Of a stretch of DNA of 64,000 bases, positions 41,691 through 54,769 are shown in pieces. Location: positions 3,162,001 through 3,226,000 of the forward strand of contig CATQJL010000001.1 of NCBI GenBank assembly GCA_958299035.1, given 5' to 3'. The position numbers and the translations under genes were made by a program. This DNA comes from Cylicocyclus nassatus. Lineage: Eukaryota > Nematoda > Chromadorea > Rhabditida > Strongylidae. Numbering within the stretch: position 1 is the stretch's first letter; the number at the start of each line of letters is the position of its first letter. The notes below the pieces were generated by a model. That model saw only the letters and a program-made list of their open reading frames with translations. It had not been told where the DNA came from and made no database searches.

Positions 41691-42720
41691 CGGCACGAGC
41701 TGGCACCAGGAAAATTTCAAAACGAAGTCCCGTTTGATCTTGAAAATTTCGTACGAAGTCCCTTTGACCTGTTTTGAAGACCAGTCATTGATTTTAGATT
41801 ATGTAAAAGTATGCAGTACGGTTCTCAAGGATGCTGATTTCATGAAACAGCTTTTCACAGCTTTCTGAGCTTTTTGAGTGGTTGAATCACATCTTGAGAA
41901 GCAGAAAAAGCCGATTTTTCGACTGCGGAGCGGACCGAGTAATTTTTAGATGGCTATAAAACGCTGAAAAGAAAACATTATGAAACCGTTTCTTCTCTGT
42001 ATGTAAACTTTTACAGTGTAGATACATTTTATGTAAAAAGCTATGAAAACTTATGTGAGCAAAGTGTCGGTGCCAGCTGAGCTGGCACCCAGCTGGCACG
42101 GTGCCAGCTAATTCAGAAAAAAGTTGGGCACAGCTTTCATTCACATAAGTTTTCATAAATTTTTGGGCCATAGTTCGGGTCCCACCACGCGCATGCACAC
42201 ACCAAATTTGGTGTCATACTATTGCGTTCCGGCTGAAAACAACGCCTTTGTTTGTTGATGGGCAGCTTGCCAATGGCATGCCGGTGGCATGCCGGCGGCA
42301 TTTTTGCGGCAGTTCTCCGCCTCGGCCCCTGTGGAAACGATATCCCCTTTTTTTTTTAGTTTAATCCTGCATTCACTTTCGAGTTCTTGATTCACTTACG
42401 CATTGGGCGTTTTCCTAGGTCTTGAGGCGGTTTTTGATACGATAGTTCACTTATGCATTCGATGATTTCAGACTCTGAAGAAGGCGTTACCGCCGAAACG
42501 TTAGTCGAATAAAGAATATACCAATCCCGGTGTCCAGCTAAACAAGCCACAACAAGCATTTGCGACATGCCGAGATTAATCGAGAGTCGAACTTGGACGA
42601 TATCCCCTTTGCTTTCCGCCCTAAAAACGATATCCAGCTTGACCCGGTGCCAGCTGTGCCGGGCCTTGAGACACACTCACACACACACAGACACACAAAG
42701 TCACGTAAACATCCTTAGCC
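41691..42720. other. Mixed repeat fragments, no gene
   Basis: Contains GCTGGCAC/GTGCCAGC repeats (42070-42110), sequence related to 35.6-35.9 kb, a hammerhead-like PLE end (42473-42513) and an (AC)n stretch near 42670-42695. Confidence 0.45.
42473..42513 (+). ncRNA. Hammerhead-ribozyme-like motif (solo PLE end)
   Basis: GACU-CUGAAGA-A, stem GGCG-UUAC-CGCC, GAAAC-GUU-AGUC. Helix I is GACU/AGUC here and GCCU/AGGC at 29.7 kb, a compensatory change. One extra base separates CUGAAGA from the stem. No PLE coding region lies nearby. Confidence 0.5.
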
Positions 42721-42734
42721 CATTATTATAAGTT

Positions 42735-42812
42735 ATGATAGCATATGCCGTATAGCATATGCTATATATAATATGCTATATATGCTATGCTATATAGCAT
42801 ACTATATTATAT
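42735..42812. repeat. AT-rich palindromic microsatellite (GCATATGCTATATA)n
   Basis: Self-complementary GCATATGC and TATATGCTATATA units occur in several overlapping palindromes. Confidence 0.7.
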
Positions 42813-43340
42813 AACCAGCCCTCTCTGTCGCTACGCGGCAGATTCGGTTGGTACTCGGGAGCTTCGCCTGCCTCGTAGTTCTTTCGTTTCACTCTATAAT
42901 GCGGAGATGTGACAATTGGCCATTCTGCACGAATTACTTTGATTTATAACCTGCGCAGAAGGAAAAACTGAGGGCATAATTTTGTCTTTGTCAGTTTTGA
43001 ATCAACATTCTAAGCAATGGATATCAGGTTAACTGCAAAAATAAACACCAATAGATTGATAGGAGCAACCTGTGTGTCCCGAAAAATGGCCTATTACTGA
43101 CCCACTAATCCTTCTATCCTTTTTGAGCGAACATAAAGAATTTTCCAAGCAAAAACAGCAAAAAATCAATAAATCGTTAGAGGCAATAGGTGCGTCCCGA
43201 ACAAAATGCCTTATTAACACATACCCCACCCTATGCATTGCGTGTGCCAAATTTGGATCAGATTCCATTACTCCTTCTATCCTTTTTAGGCGAAGATACA
43301 TAAAGTGGCTTAGTCAAATATTATATAAGTATAGATATAT
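42813..43340. repeat. Diverged internal direct repeat, no gene
   Basis: About 43050-43130 and 43185-43290 share GTGYGTCCCGAA..ATGGCCTATTA and CTTCTATCCTTTTTxGGCGAA blocks. No supported reading frame. Confidence 0.4.
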
Positions 43341-43343
43341 ATA

Positions 43344-43792
43344 TTAGGTTGAACCCAAAGTTCTGTCGCACCATTTTCAAAAAATCATAACTTCTTTCTA
43401 TCACGACGATATTGCTCAATTCAAATTTTGTCTGAAAGAGTGAAGCATGTAGTTTACAAAAGTCTTCTGAGGACTTTCCAACATACTCAGGTTGCAGAGA
43501 TAAAAATGAGAGAACGAGATCATCCGAAATTCGGAATTTTTAAGCAAGAATTCTAAAAATTCAGAAACTGTGTGATAAAATCCAGAAAAGCCATTATCCT
43601 AATCTTTCTTACATTTGATTACTATCTGAGTCAAGTTTGTGCTGATCGAGGTTTTCTTTTAGAAATTATGAATTTTTGAAAAAAAATGCCAAAAAATCCA
43701 TTTCTTAAGAATTCTTAGGAAATTGATGCGACGGTGCGACAGAACTTTCTGGTGCGACAGAACGGTGCGACAGAACTTTCGGTTCAACCTAA
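43344..43792. mobile_element. Mariner-like MITE, 449 bp
   Basis: TTAGGTTGAACCCAAAGTTC at the left mirrors GAACTTTCGGTTCAACCTAA at the right, with TA flanks. GGTGCGACAGAAC is duplicated at the right end. Confidence 0.8.
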
Positions 43793-43801
43793 TATAATAT
43801 A

Positions 43802-44815
43802 TTAGGTTGTCCCGAAAGTTTTGTCCGTTTTTTCAACCTATCATAAAAATACGTGGAACAAAGATAGGGAAACGCTCTACACACTTACCCAACGCATTTT
43901 TTCCTCCCCTTTCTAACTGTCAAGCCACATGCCGATTACTCCTTTGCTCACTGAGATAAACGCCGAAATTTTGAACCCATGGTTTTTACTATGTCCAAGT
44001 TTGACAATTTTTCACAATCTTCTTTTTTGATTTTTACGAAAGCTTTGACAACATTAGATAGAGCAAACAAAGGGCAATATAATGCAATTTTGCGGCATCT
44101 ATAGCCAGCCTTAAAAATTTTTTAGAATAATTTTTCTGATGCTATCAAATTCCACTTTTGGTGATGCCAAAAGCCAGAGATCATGAAACGGCGCACAACT
44201 AAGGTGCTATTCGATGCAGCTTTTCTTCCTCTTTCCAGTGAGTATATTTTCTCTCCAATTTGCGGGGTCTTTGGCGATAAAATTTTCATAATTCTTGAAT
44301 TTGACCCCACCCCAGCGTGTACACGTAAAATGCAAAATCTTATATTTCGAAGCGGTAAACGCTCATTTGCTTCGTAAAAATAGTGCATAATCGTAATCGG
44401 TTTTTGAAAGCTTCAAATCCAATGATTCATTAGTGTTCGAGGCGTTTCTGTATTCTAGAACTTCGCAAAAGTGAAGACTTTTGAAAAATTTATCTTCAAA
44501 AATATTAAAAAGCCAGCTAGATATGCCAAATAATTGCATTGCATTGCCCCTTGCTTACTCTATCTGATGGCTATCAAAGGTCTTCCAAAAGTTAAAAATG
44601 AAGATTGTGAAAAATTGTCAACCTTGGACATGATAAAAACCATGGGTTCGAAATTTCGGCGTTTATCTCAGTGAGCAAACGAGTAATCGGCATGTGGCTT
44701 GACAGTTAGAAAGGGGAGGAAAAAATGCGTCGGGTAAGTGTGTAGAGCGTTTCCCTATCTTTGTTCCACGTATTTTTATGATAGGTTGAAAAAACGGACA
44801 AAACTTTCGGGACAA
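43802..44815. mobile_element. Mariner-like palindrome, 1.0 kb
   Basis: The left end TTAGGTTGTCCCGAAAGTTT is mirrored by AAACTTTCGGGACAA at the right, where the last bases are lost. The arms stay complementary for about 350-450 bp each (for example CATGCCGATTACTCC with GGAGTAATCGGCATG, with one mismatch). No transposase frame was found. Confidence 0.8.
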
Positions 44816-44834
44816 ATATAATGTATTATATAAT

Positions 44835-45784
44835 ATATTATACTAGCTGGCTTACCCGGCTCCGCCGTATCCGGACCAAACTTGGCACACATACACTTCG
44901 GGCCCCGGCGGGTGTCACAGTCCACTTTTCGTTATCGATCGATGTCGATTTTACCGATTTTTATCGATTTTTTGCAGAGTTCACCTACAGGGCTAGGAGT
45001 TGGCATAGGGGGGTAATCGAGCATGGGGATTCCGAATACAACATTAGTTTTCAGGATCGTCCATTACTTTTATCGATTTTATCGATTTTTTTTGTAAAGT
45101 TTGACCTGCGGGGCTGGGAGTTTGCACAGGGGGGTAATCGAGCATGCTGTTTACGAACACAATATTAGTTTTCAGGATCGTCCATTACTTTTATCGATTT
45201 TATCGATTTTTTTTGTAAAGTTTGACCTGCGGGGCTGGGAGTTTGCACAGGGGGGTAATCGAGCATGCAGATTACGAACACAATATTAGTTTTCAGGATC
45301 GTCCATTACTTTTTCGATTTTATCGATTTTTTGAAAATTTGAGCTAGGGGGCTGGAATTTGGCACAGGAGTGTAATCGAGCATGCTGATCACCCCCCTGG
45401 GGATGATCAGCATGCTCGATTACCCCCCTGTGCCAACTCCCAGCCCCCTAGCTCAAACTTTGCAAAAAAATCGATAAAATCGATAATAGTAATCGATAAT
45501 CCCGAAAACCAATATTGTATTCGGAATCCCCATGCTCGATTACCCCCCTATGCCAACTCCCAGCCCCGTAGGTGAACTCAGCAAAAAAATCGATAAAAAT
45601 CGATAAAATCGATATCGATCGATGACGAAAAGTAGCCTATGACACCCGCCGGGGCCCGTAGTGTATGTGTGCCAAGTTTGGTCCGGATCGGTTCAGAAAT
45701 GGAATTTTCTATTCGGAACATACGTACATACATACATACATACATACAGACAGACATACAAACAGACATTCAGCTTTATATATA
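44835..45784. repeat. Palindromic copy of the CGATAAAATCGAT repeat family
   Basis: The left half has four units of about 120 bp on one strand (TTTATCGATTTTATCGA...GGGGTAATCGAGCATG). The right half has related units on the other strand, meeting at GATCACCCCCCTGGGGATGATC near 45386-45407. The left tip reads GGTGTCACAG...CGGACC reversed; the right ends in GGTCCGGATCGG and (ACAT)n/(ACAG)n. Confidence 0.85.
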
Positions 45785-45788
45785 AGAT

Positions 45789-46806
45789 TAGGTCATTCCG
45801 GAAATAATTTTGCTTTTTTTAAATGGGCGCCACATCTGATGGAACAAAGGTTTCTAAGAGATCTTGGAGCATTCGATGCAGCATTTCATCCTCTTTCTAA
45901 CGGTTATGAAAATGCTGCAAAACAGTCAATGAGCTTTCAGAAAGTAACCAAAATTTGCGACCCATGCTTTTTGAGATGGTCAAGTTTCACGATTTTTTAA
46001 AACTTTCATATCAATCCTCAGAAGGAGTTCAACTAACGATTCGATAGAGTAAACCTTATAGAATACAGTACTACTTTTTTCCCTCTCTTGTAGCTCGCTG
46101 TAATTTTTTAAAAGTTTTCTTTAACAGAACCATCGGATTTTGGCAGGCCCACCTCAACCACAATCGCATCAAACATCAGTAATTACTCGGAATTTCAAGC
46201 TTTCAAGATGATATATGACTTAATATTGAATTTATAAAGCAAATGAGAGTTTACGGATTCGAAATATCAAATTTCGAGTTTTCCGGGTACAGCCTGGGGC
46301 TCCTTAAAAAAATGACTTGTGATGATCGTATCCCCGGAAACTAAACGAATCGGAAACAAAAAACACCTATTAGAAAGAGGAGAGAATGCTGCATCGAATA
46401 GTGTGCGAGCTGCTCAAGGTTTGATGTTTTACGAGGATTTAGCTGTCCAAGTATGGAAATCGGTAGCATCAGTTAAATTTCTGTTAAAAATGTATGACAA
46501 GCTATGGAAAAGAGAAAAAAGTTGCACTGTATTCTATGAGGTTTGCTCTAGCGAACCGTCACTTGAACCTCTTCTGAGGATTGATATGAAAGTTTTAAAA
46601 AATTGTGAAACTTGACTATCTCAAAAAGCATAGGTCGCAGATTTTGGTTATTTTCTGAAAGCTCATTGACTGTTTTGCATCAGTTTCATAACCGTTAGAA
46701 ATAGAATGAAATTCTGCATCGAATGCCTCTAAGATCTCTTAGAAACCTTTGTTCCATCAGATGTGGCGCCCGTTTAAAAAAGCGAAATTACTTTCGGAAT
46801 GACCTA
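45789..46806. mobile_element. Palindromic MITE, 1.0 kb
   Basis: TAGGTCATTCCGGAAA at the left mirrors TTTCGGAATGACCTA at the right. The arms are reverse complements over about 250 bp or more each (for example CATCTGATGGAACAAAGG with CCTTTGTTCCATCAGATG). The interior shares AATGCTGCATCGAATAG words with the 43.8-kb palindrome and 49.2 kb. Confidence 0.8.
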
Positions 46807-48055
46807 ATAATATTTGAAAATCGAAATTGTCGAAATAATATATTAGTATCGAAGTTAGTACCGAATAATATTCGAAAATTGAAATTTTGATCGATTATTG
46901 AAAATTATTCGAAAATCGAAGTTTTGAATATTCGGCTATCGACTATTATTCGAAAATGGAAGTCTTTGAATCGAATAATCTTCGAATATCGAATATCATC
47001 CGTTATTCGAATTTCATATATTATTCGGTTCTCGATTATCATTCGATTTTTGTATACTTTTCGAGTAATTTATGTCAGTGAGACTGCCTGTAAGATAATT
47101 TGTTTTCATGTAAGAATCAAAAATAGATACTTGCAAATGTTACAGCTTACGAGAAAAACGGTTTAGTGGTGACGTGTGTGTAGAGATTCAAGAATCTAAA
47201 AGCGTGCTCCTGTACCGATTGTGAAGATTTTTCGAACTTTAGAAAAGTTTACATTCTCATTGAGAGTTGTGGATCGTACACAGGGTTCCAAACAGTAGGT
47301 AGATCTTTAAACTGACCTCAACCTAGACTTACATTATAATGCGATTTATCAATCCCTTCTCAATGTTGTAAAATTACCGTAGGAAAACTGAAAAGGAATC
47401 TGAGACACCGAGAGCCGTTTGCCCAAGTATGGGAATCAAAAGGCCGAATTTCTTACGTTGAACCTCTAAAGACACTAACTATATATAGGATTTACACTCA
47501 TCCGTAATGCTTTTTTCACAACTTATGCCAGGCACACCGCAGCAAGTGTTTTTTAACGCTTTTTAAGAACGTGATTGTTTATTTGAAAAGCTTAATAACT
47601 CGTGTGTAGCTGCACTCGGCATACATGAAAACTCCGCTACACAAATCTTAGATCTTTCCTTCGAGGAAATTCTTTCGGATGTCTTATTTCGCAATTGTCT
47701 TATATGCTGGAACTTCCTACCGTGATGACAAAGTAAGAAATACATGGGTGATTCGTCTTCTGCTGTATTTGCAAACTTGATCCCGTCCCAACAGGATGTT
47801 ACTCAAAAGTTGGCAAAAGGCTTCGTGAGAGGTATTAGATATCGAACTTCCATACTCTCGATGTTTGTCGAATTTTCGAGTAGTGAATTCTTATCGAATT
47901 TTCGAATATTTGGTGCCCATCGAATATTCGAATATTCGATGGACATCGAATGATCGAATTGATAACCATCGAATATATAACTAACGAATATTATTTTCGC
48001 ATTCGAATGATTTATTCGAATAATCGAATAATCATTCGAGTCCGACCAAAGTGTC
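46807..48055. repeat. TTCGAATA-type simple-repeat blocks flanking a unique stretch
   Basis: 46815-47060 and 47860-48045 are built from degenerate ATTCGAATA/ATCGAAT words that are self-complementary. Between them (47060-47860) no gene was recognised. Confidence 0.6.
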
Positions 48056-48890
48056 TATAGTGTCTATCTGTTAATGCTTGCTTTCGACAAGGTTTGCATC
48101 AGAAGCACTCGTCCACGTTTCTCACAGGGTTGTCTCAAAAATGGGGTTTTTCAAAAAATACACACGTTTTGAGTGCCATATTTGGAATCAGCGACGTGAA
48201 AAGGCCTGAATAAGGCAAAATATTAGACGTCGAAATTTTACCTGAATGCTGTCTCTAAGTGGTCAGTGAACAGTAACTTTTGTGACAAGCTACTAGATAT
48301 GTGACATATATGATTGATCTACTGCAATAATGGTTGTGGATTATCTAGATAATCTACGACACGGCCAAAAAATGTCGTGATAACACCTTTTCAAAGCTCA
48401 AGTTTTGAAGCTCTCCATTTGTATGGAACGTTCACTTTAAGTAGAGTAATACATATGATCTCAACCATGCCGGGTGCACCAGCAGCTCCGTCGCCTTACG
48501 TTGACCCTGCGTCCCAAGCCCCAATCCACGGCGCCCACGCAAATAAGTAGTTCTAACTGTTTCACTCCTTTTGGTTCTATGAAAGTCTCGTCATTTCGTG
48601 ATGAAATGTCATGCTGGTTAGCACTTCAGTTGGTGGAGTGGGAACTGCATATTTGTGTCTAAGTGGAAACCTCAAATACCACTATAGGCAAATCATTTTT
48701 AAATCACAAGTGGATTACAAAAGCTTTTTGTGGAAGTGAACTGTAGCGCTCATTAACAGCATGATACTTCATGAAGAACTCATGACGAGGTTTCCTGAGG
48801 GCTAAGAGCGCATAAAACGAAAAACGAAATAAAATATTTGAAAAAATTCATGTTTGTATCAGCGGCATCGACTGAGACTTGACAAAATCT
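48056..48890. other. Possible unique DNA, no supported gene
   Basis: A 31-codon frame at about 48448-48543 (starting MISTMPGAPAAPSPYVDP) has GC-rich codon-like composition and could be a terminal exon, but no acceptor or neighbouring exon supports it. Confidence 0.2.
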
Positions 48891-48896
48891 CGAACG

Positions 48897-48978
48897 ATGC
48901 GAAGCAGAGGCGGTGTAAGGTCCAAGCAAGGTGGTCAGGCAGTGACTCAAGCTGCTGGAGCATCCGACAGTGAACTAA
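48897..48978 (+). CDS. Candidate first exon of an unknown host gene
   Basis: An ATG opens a 27-codon frame (MRSRGGVRSKQGGQAVTQ...) that ends at CTAATT followed by GTAAGA, a strong 5' splice site. Composition is more balanced than in the flanking AT-rich DNA. I could not find a convincing second exon: the next GTAAGC-bounded frame (49290-49320) overlaps a MITE-like fragment. The product is unknown. This could equally be chance. Confidence 0.2.
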
Positions 48979-50215
48979 TTGTAAGATAGCTCATAATTAG
49001 AATCGAGTCGTAACTGTGACGTTGTTATGCGAAAGCTATAAATCTGTTGGAAGAAGGAAAAAATTAATTCCTTGATGATCTGAACAGGCACACAATCTTT
49101 TTCAAAGACGGAGCGTTATCCGTACAATACCACATTCCACTGAATTTTTGAAGTTTCAAAAGTTTCGCTGGTCGATTTAGTAGTCGTATCATATTTATCA
49201 CAAAAAGAAAAAAATTGTTCTTTTCGTTCTCGTGGTATAGAGCTTAATCAGCGTTGAATGCTGCATCGATTGGCACGCAGCTTGCTTAAGATGGCCACTT
49301 CGACTTCTGACCATTCTCTTGTAAGCAGGTATTCTATTCTTGAACATGTATTAAATAAGAAAAGAGTGCCGCATTTTACGCTAACATGCTACCCAAGTAG
49401 GTTGAACAAAGAAACTGCGTGGGCTATCAGTTGATAGAGCAAAGCAAGCTCTAAAAGACAGCTATCGAAGAGTCGCAACAAACTCTATTTAAGTGAACTT
49501 GAAGCCGAAATCTAAAGAACTCCAAACGCCCGAGAAATCGAAAAATCTCATCTCTCTTAAAAATAAAAAACTTGCGGCCCCAAATTGCTCGAAGACTTAC
49601 CATTAGACGTTCACGTTAGACGTATGTATTAGGTCGTAAGAAGTTCTACCAAATAGAGTATAGGCTAATTTGTCTTATCCACATCTTCATTACAAGTGGC
49701 TATCAAGGATATTTTGATAACGTGTACTGACAATCTTAGACTACTGATCAAGTATGACTACTGATCAAGTATATTATAGATGCTGTTCTCCAAGCCTCCC
49801 TGTGCCAACTCCCAGCCCCGTGGCTCAGTTTCTCAGAAAATTGATAAAAATCGATAAAATCGATGACGAAAAGTAGCCTACGACATCCGCCCCGCCTCGA
49901 AGTGCATGCGTAAAAAGTTAGATCCGAGTCGATCTAGAAATAAAACTTTCTATTCGTGACATTCTTACACAGACATACAGACATACAAACAGACGACGTT
50001 CAGTTTTATCAGCACAATTTTCCCCGTAGTCAAAAAATGTACTCGTAAAACTATTATCAGAAACGAAATCAATTCTCGTACCTTCTCAAGCATACCTAGA
50101 GAGCAAGATTCAAATTGTGACAATCTAAGTACTTCTCTTGATCAGCTTGTACTACCGCGATATGTCAACAAAGATTTTTGTTTTTCCTTTTTGTAATCTA
50201 CGTGCGATCTAACAG
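48979..50215. other. Mostly non-coding; MITE fragment and CGATAAAATCGAT repeat fragment
   Basis: 49200-49320 resembles part of the 45.8-kb palindromic MITE (GAATGCTGCATCGATTGG). 49795-50010 is a partial copy of the CGATAAAATCGAT family ending in an (ACAG)n-like tail. The rest shows nothing recognisable. Confidence 0.5.
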
Positions 50216-50545
50216 CCTGAAACTACATGTACCTGAGACTTTTTAAAAAATGCAAGGCTTATGGACCTCAGACAATCGACCGGACCCCTCCGCCGGACAG
50301 TCGGAATCTGCCAGAGTCGTGCCGGACCCAGTTGACCAATGAGAGCGGGGCAAATGGGCGGTCCCTTCTTGTAGGTCGCGTGACATCACTGGCAGGCAAG
50401 TGGGACGCTTCTCCGGGCCTGCTGCAAAGGTACGCCATTTCTGCTCCGGAGGTACGCCAGATTTGGCAGAGCCGCGCCGGAGAAATTTGCCCGGCGCGAG
50501 TCCGCCAGATTTGGAAGAGCCGCGCCGCCGAAAATCAGAGGGGTC

Positions 50546-50708
50546 CGGAGCACAAATGGGAGGTCTCCGGAGCACAAATGGGAGGGCTCCGGAGCACAAA
50601 ATGGGAGGGCTCCGGAGCACAAAATGGGAGGGCTCCGGAGCAGAAATGGGAGGTCTCCGGAGCAGAAATGGGAGGGCCCTGTAGCACAAATGGGAGGGCT
50701 CCGGAGCA
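50546..50708. repeat. Minisatellite, 22-24 bp unit, array 1
   Basis: About seven units of GGAGCACAAATGGGAGG(T/G)(C/G)TCC. Long frames on both strands (for example 50227-50733 plus and 50243-50788 minus) are by-products of the repeat. Confidence 0.9.
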
Positions 50709-50719
50709 GGCTGCGTATC

Positions 50720-52640
<1,921 letters not shown>

Positions 52641-52642
52641 TA

Positions 52643-53995
52643 GGCCCGTATGCACGTATGTCCCCGCTGGGGAGGGGAGGGGAGCTGGATCCCCAGGGGA
52701 ACGATCCCCTCCGCCGAACCCCGCCATGACAGAGGGGAGGGGAGCGATCCCCTCCCCTGCACCTAAGCGGGGATGGTGTGAATGGTTTCAGAGGTATTGA
52801 TCGAGCGAACCCCAGTGCATACGGGGTTCGAATGGGGGGGGGGGGATCCCTTCCCTTCCCCCACTCGAACCCCGTATGCGCGAATTCAAGTCAATAACGC
52901 GGGGGAGGGGATCGACATCCCCTGCAACGAAGTAGGGGTTCGATGGTGTAAATCATGCCAGAGACGCGGATATTCTGGTTCTGCTCAGTCATTACCAAGC
53001 ATTTCGTTCATTTTGATGGAGGATTTTTTTTGAAAGCCGGATTCTTCTCTCAGCAACCTGTGGCTTGCAATTTGTCTTTCTTTTCTATATTCGCCTCTTG
53101 AGAAGAAATCCGAGCAACAATAGCTGCCAATTTCGATAATTTGTAGGAGTTCTTGATCATCAGGAAATTTGCGCATTTTTTATATAACATAATAGTTTTA
53201 ACTATATAGGCTGAATAAACACACTGTAACTTTCATATTTCATGACATGTTGCCATTATCTTGTTTTTTTAACATAAGCTGCCTCGAAAAAACCTAGAAA
53301 GTAGCATATTTGCCTGTTTCTGAGTAGAAATCCCCTGGGGAGTGATCCCCTCCCCAGCGTTCCCCTTGTGCATAGCAGGGATGGCTGCTGGGGATCATTC
53401 CCCTGGGATAAACGACGATATGCAGCTGATAGTTACAGCGTTTATGGAGAGCTGGCACAATTTGCAGCTTCTGTTATGTGTTAGAATACTGCTTTGAGCG
53501 TCCGCGCGGCACCCCCCCCCCCCTTTTCGGCAGCATAACGTCTTCTACCCATTCCCTTGCAGAGACACATCAACTTCTATAGTTCAACATTTTGACGCTC
53601 AAATGGAGCAGCATGAACGAAAGTGGGCAGCATCCAAGAAAGAGGAACATAATGGGAGTAGAAAAAATCATTTTTAGCGCCCCGAGCGCAGTCACTGCAT
53701 ACGCACATTCCGCAACCTAAATTAATTGAAGTGAGGAGATGAAGATGAGTTGCAGTCAAAATATGAAATAAGAAAGAGTTTTTCATAGAAAATTTCAAAG
53801 CAAGGTGATTTCCCCGCTTGATCCCCTCTTGTGCATAAGAGGGTTCACTTCCCCTCCCCACAGGGGATCCCTTGTACGATATTGTCTTTGTGCATACGGG
53901 GGTTCGCGCGGGGAGGGGAGGGGACCCCCAGCGGGGATCATTTCAATGGTTAAACGCACATCCCCTCCCCGCGGGGATGTACGTGCATACGGGCC
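52643..53995. mobile_element. GC-rich Harbinger-like MITE
   Basis: GGCCCGTATGCACGTATG at the left mirrors CATACGGGCC at the right end, with TTA duplicated at 52640-52642 and 53996-53998, as in PIF/Harbinger elements. Both ends are made of self-complementary GGGGATCCCCTCCCC words, recurring at 52680-52920, 53330-53400 and 53810-53980. The centre is AT-rich and shows no transposase. Confidence 0.75.
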
Positions 53996-54511
53996 TTAGA
54001 GTTCAAAGTATCTAGCGTGCTACGGCATCGTAAACCATGCGCGGTGGCTAATCTGGCGCCGGGTCATGGGGCGCGCTTTGCGCAGCCATGTGTAGATTTA
54101 AGTATGTGTCCTGTTCAAGTGTGTATGTGCGCTCAGAGTCGGCGTCATTCATTACCTAATCTGCTACGTATCTTCCAAGATTCATGGTAAACGTATAGAC
54201 TATCGCTATCGGTCGTATTATCAAATCAATCTCACATTCAGGTTACGCGTGTAGAAGAACAGTATTGGGACCATTTGCTTTCACTCTACTTTCTGATACC
54301 CTTCTTAACGTGTACATTGGCTCTCTATCAATTCAATAAAGTAAGTGATGCCAGATTTCCCTTTCTGCTTCTCACTAAACCCTAGTTTTAGTATCCAGCA
54401 CGAGTTTTTGTTTGTGATAGATTTTGTTATTGGGCAGGGATGACTCTAGCCGTTGTATCAATTCTTGGTCATTTTAGCAAGACCATGATACTGTTCCTTA
54501 ATCCACAGGTA

Positions 54512-54766
54512 CAGTCGAGTAGATTTAGCGGTAAATATAGTGTGCTTGCACAAAAGGTGAAATGCGGTGAAATTTGGGGGGGGGGGGGGGGGTGAAGAAA
54601 TAGTTTCGACTTTGACGCGTGAAGAAATAGTTTCGACTGTGACGTCGGCCAATTGCGCGCGCAAGATACCCGCGGTACTGATGTGGCTACTTGTTCACGC
54701 GCAAATTTCACCGCATTTCACCTTCTCTGCAAGCACACTATATTTACAGCTGAATCTACTCGACTG
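54512..54766. mobile_element. Small TA-flanked MITE, 255 bp
   Basis: CAGTCGAGTAGATTTAGC at the left mirrors GCTGAATCTACTCGACTG at the right, and complementarity continues for about 65 bp per arm. The loop has a G run (about 54577-54592) and a duplicated GAAGAAATAGTTTCGACT. TA lies on both sides. Confidence 0.8.
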
Positions 54767-54769
54767 TAC

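Noticed and set aside
49290..49330. Second exon candidate (ATG...CTT then GTAAGC)
   Set aside because: It overlaps sequence shared with the 45.8-kb palindromic MITE, so it is probably repeat.
54458..54711. Pro-rich small proteins around 54.5-54.7 kb
   Set aside because: They read through the poly-G loop and arms of a TA-flanked MITE.
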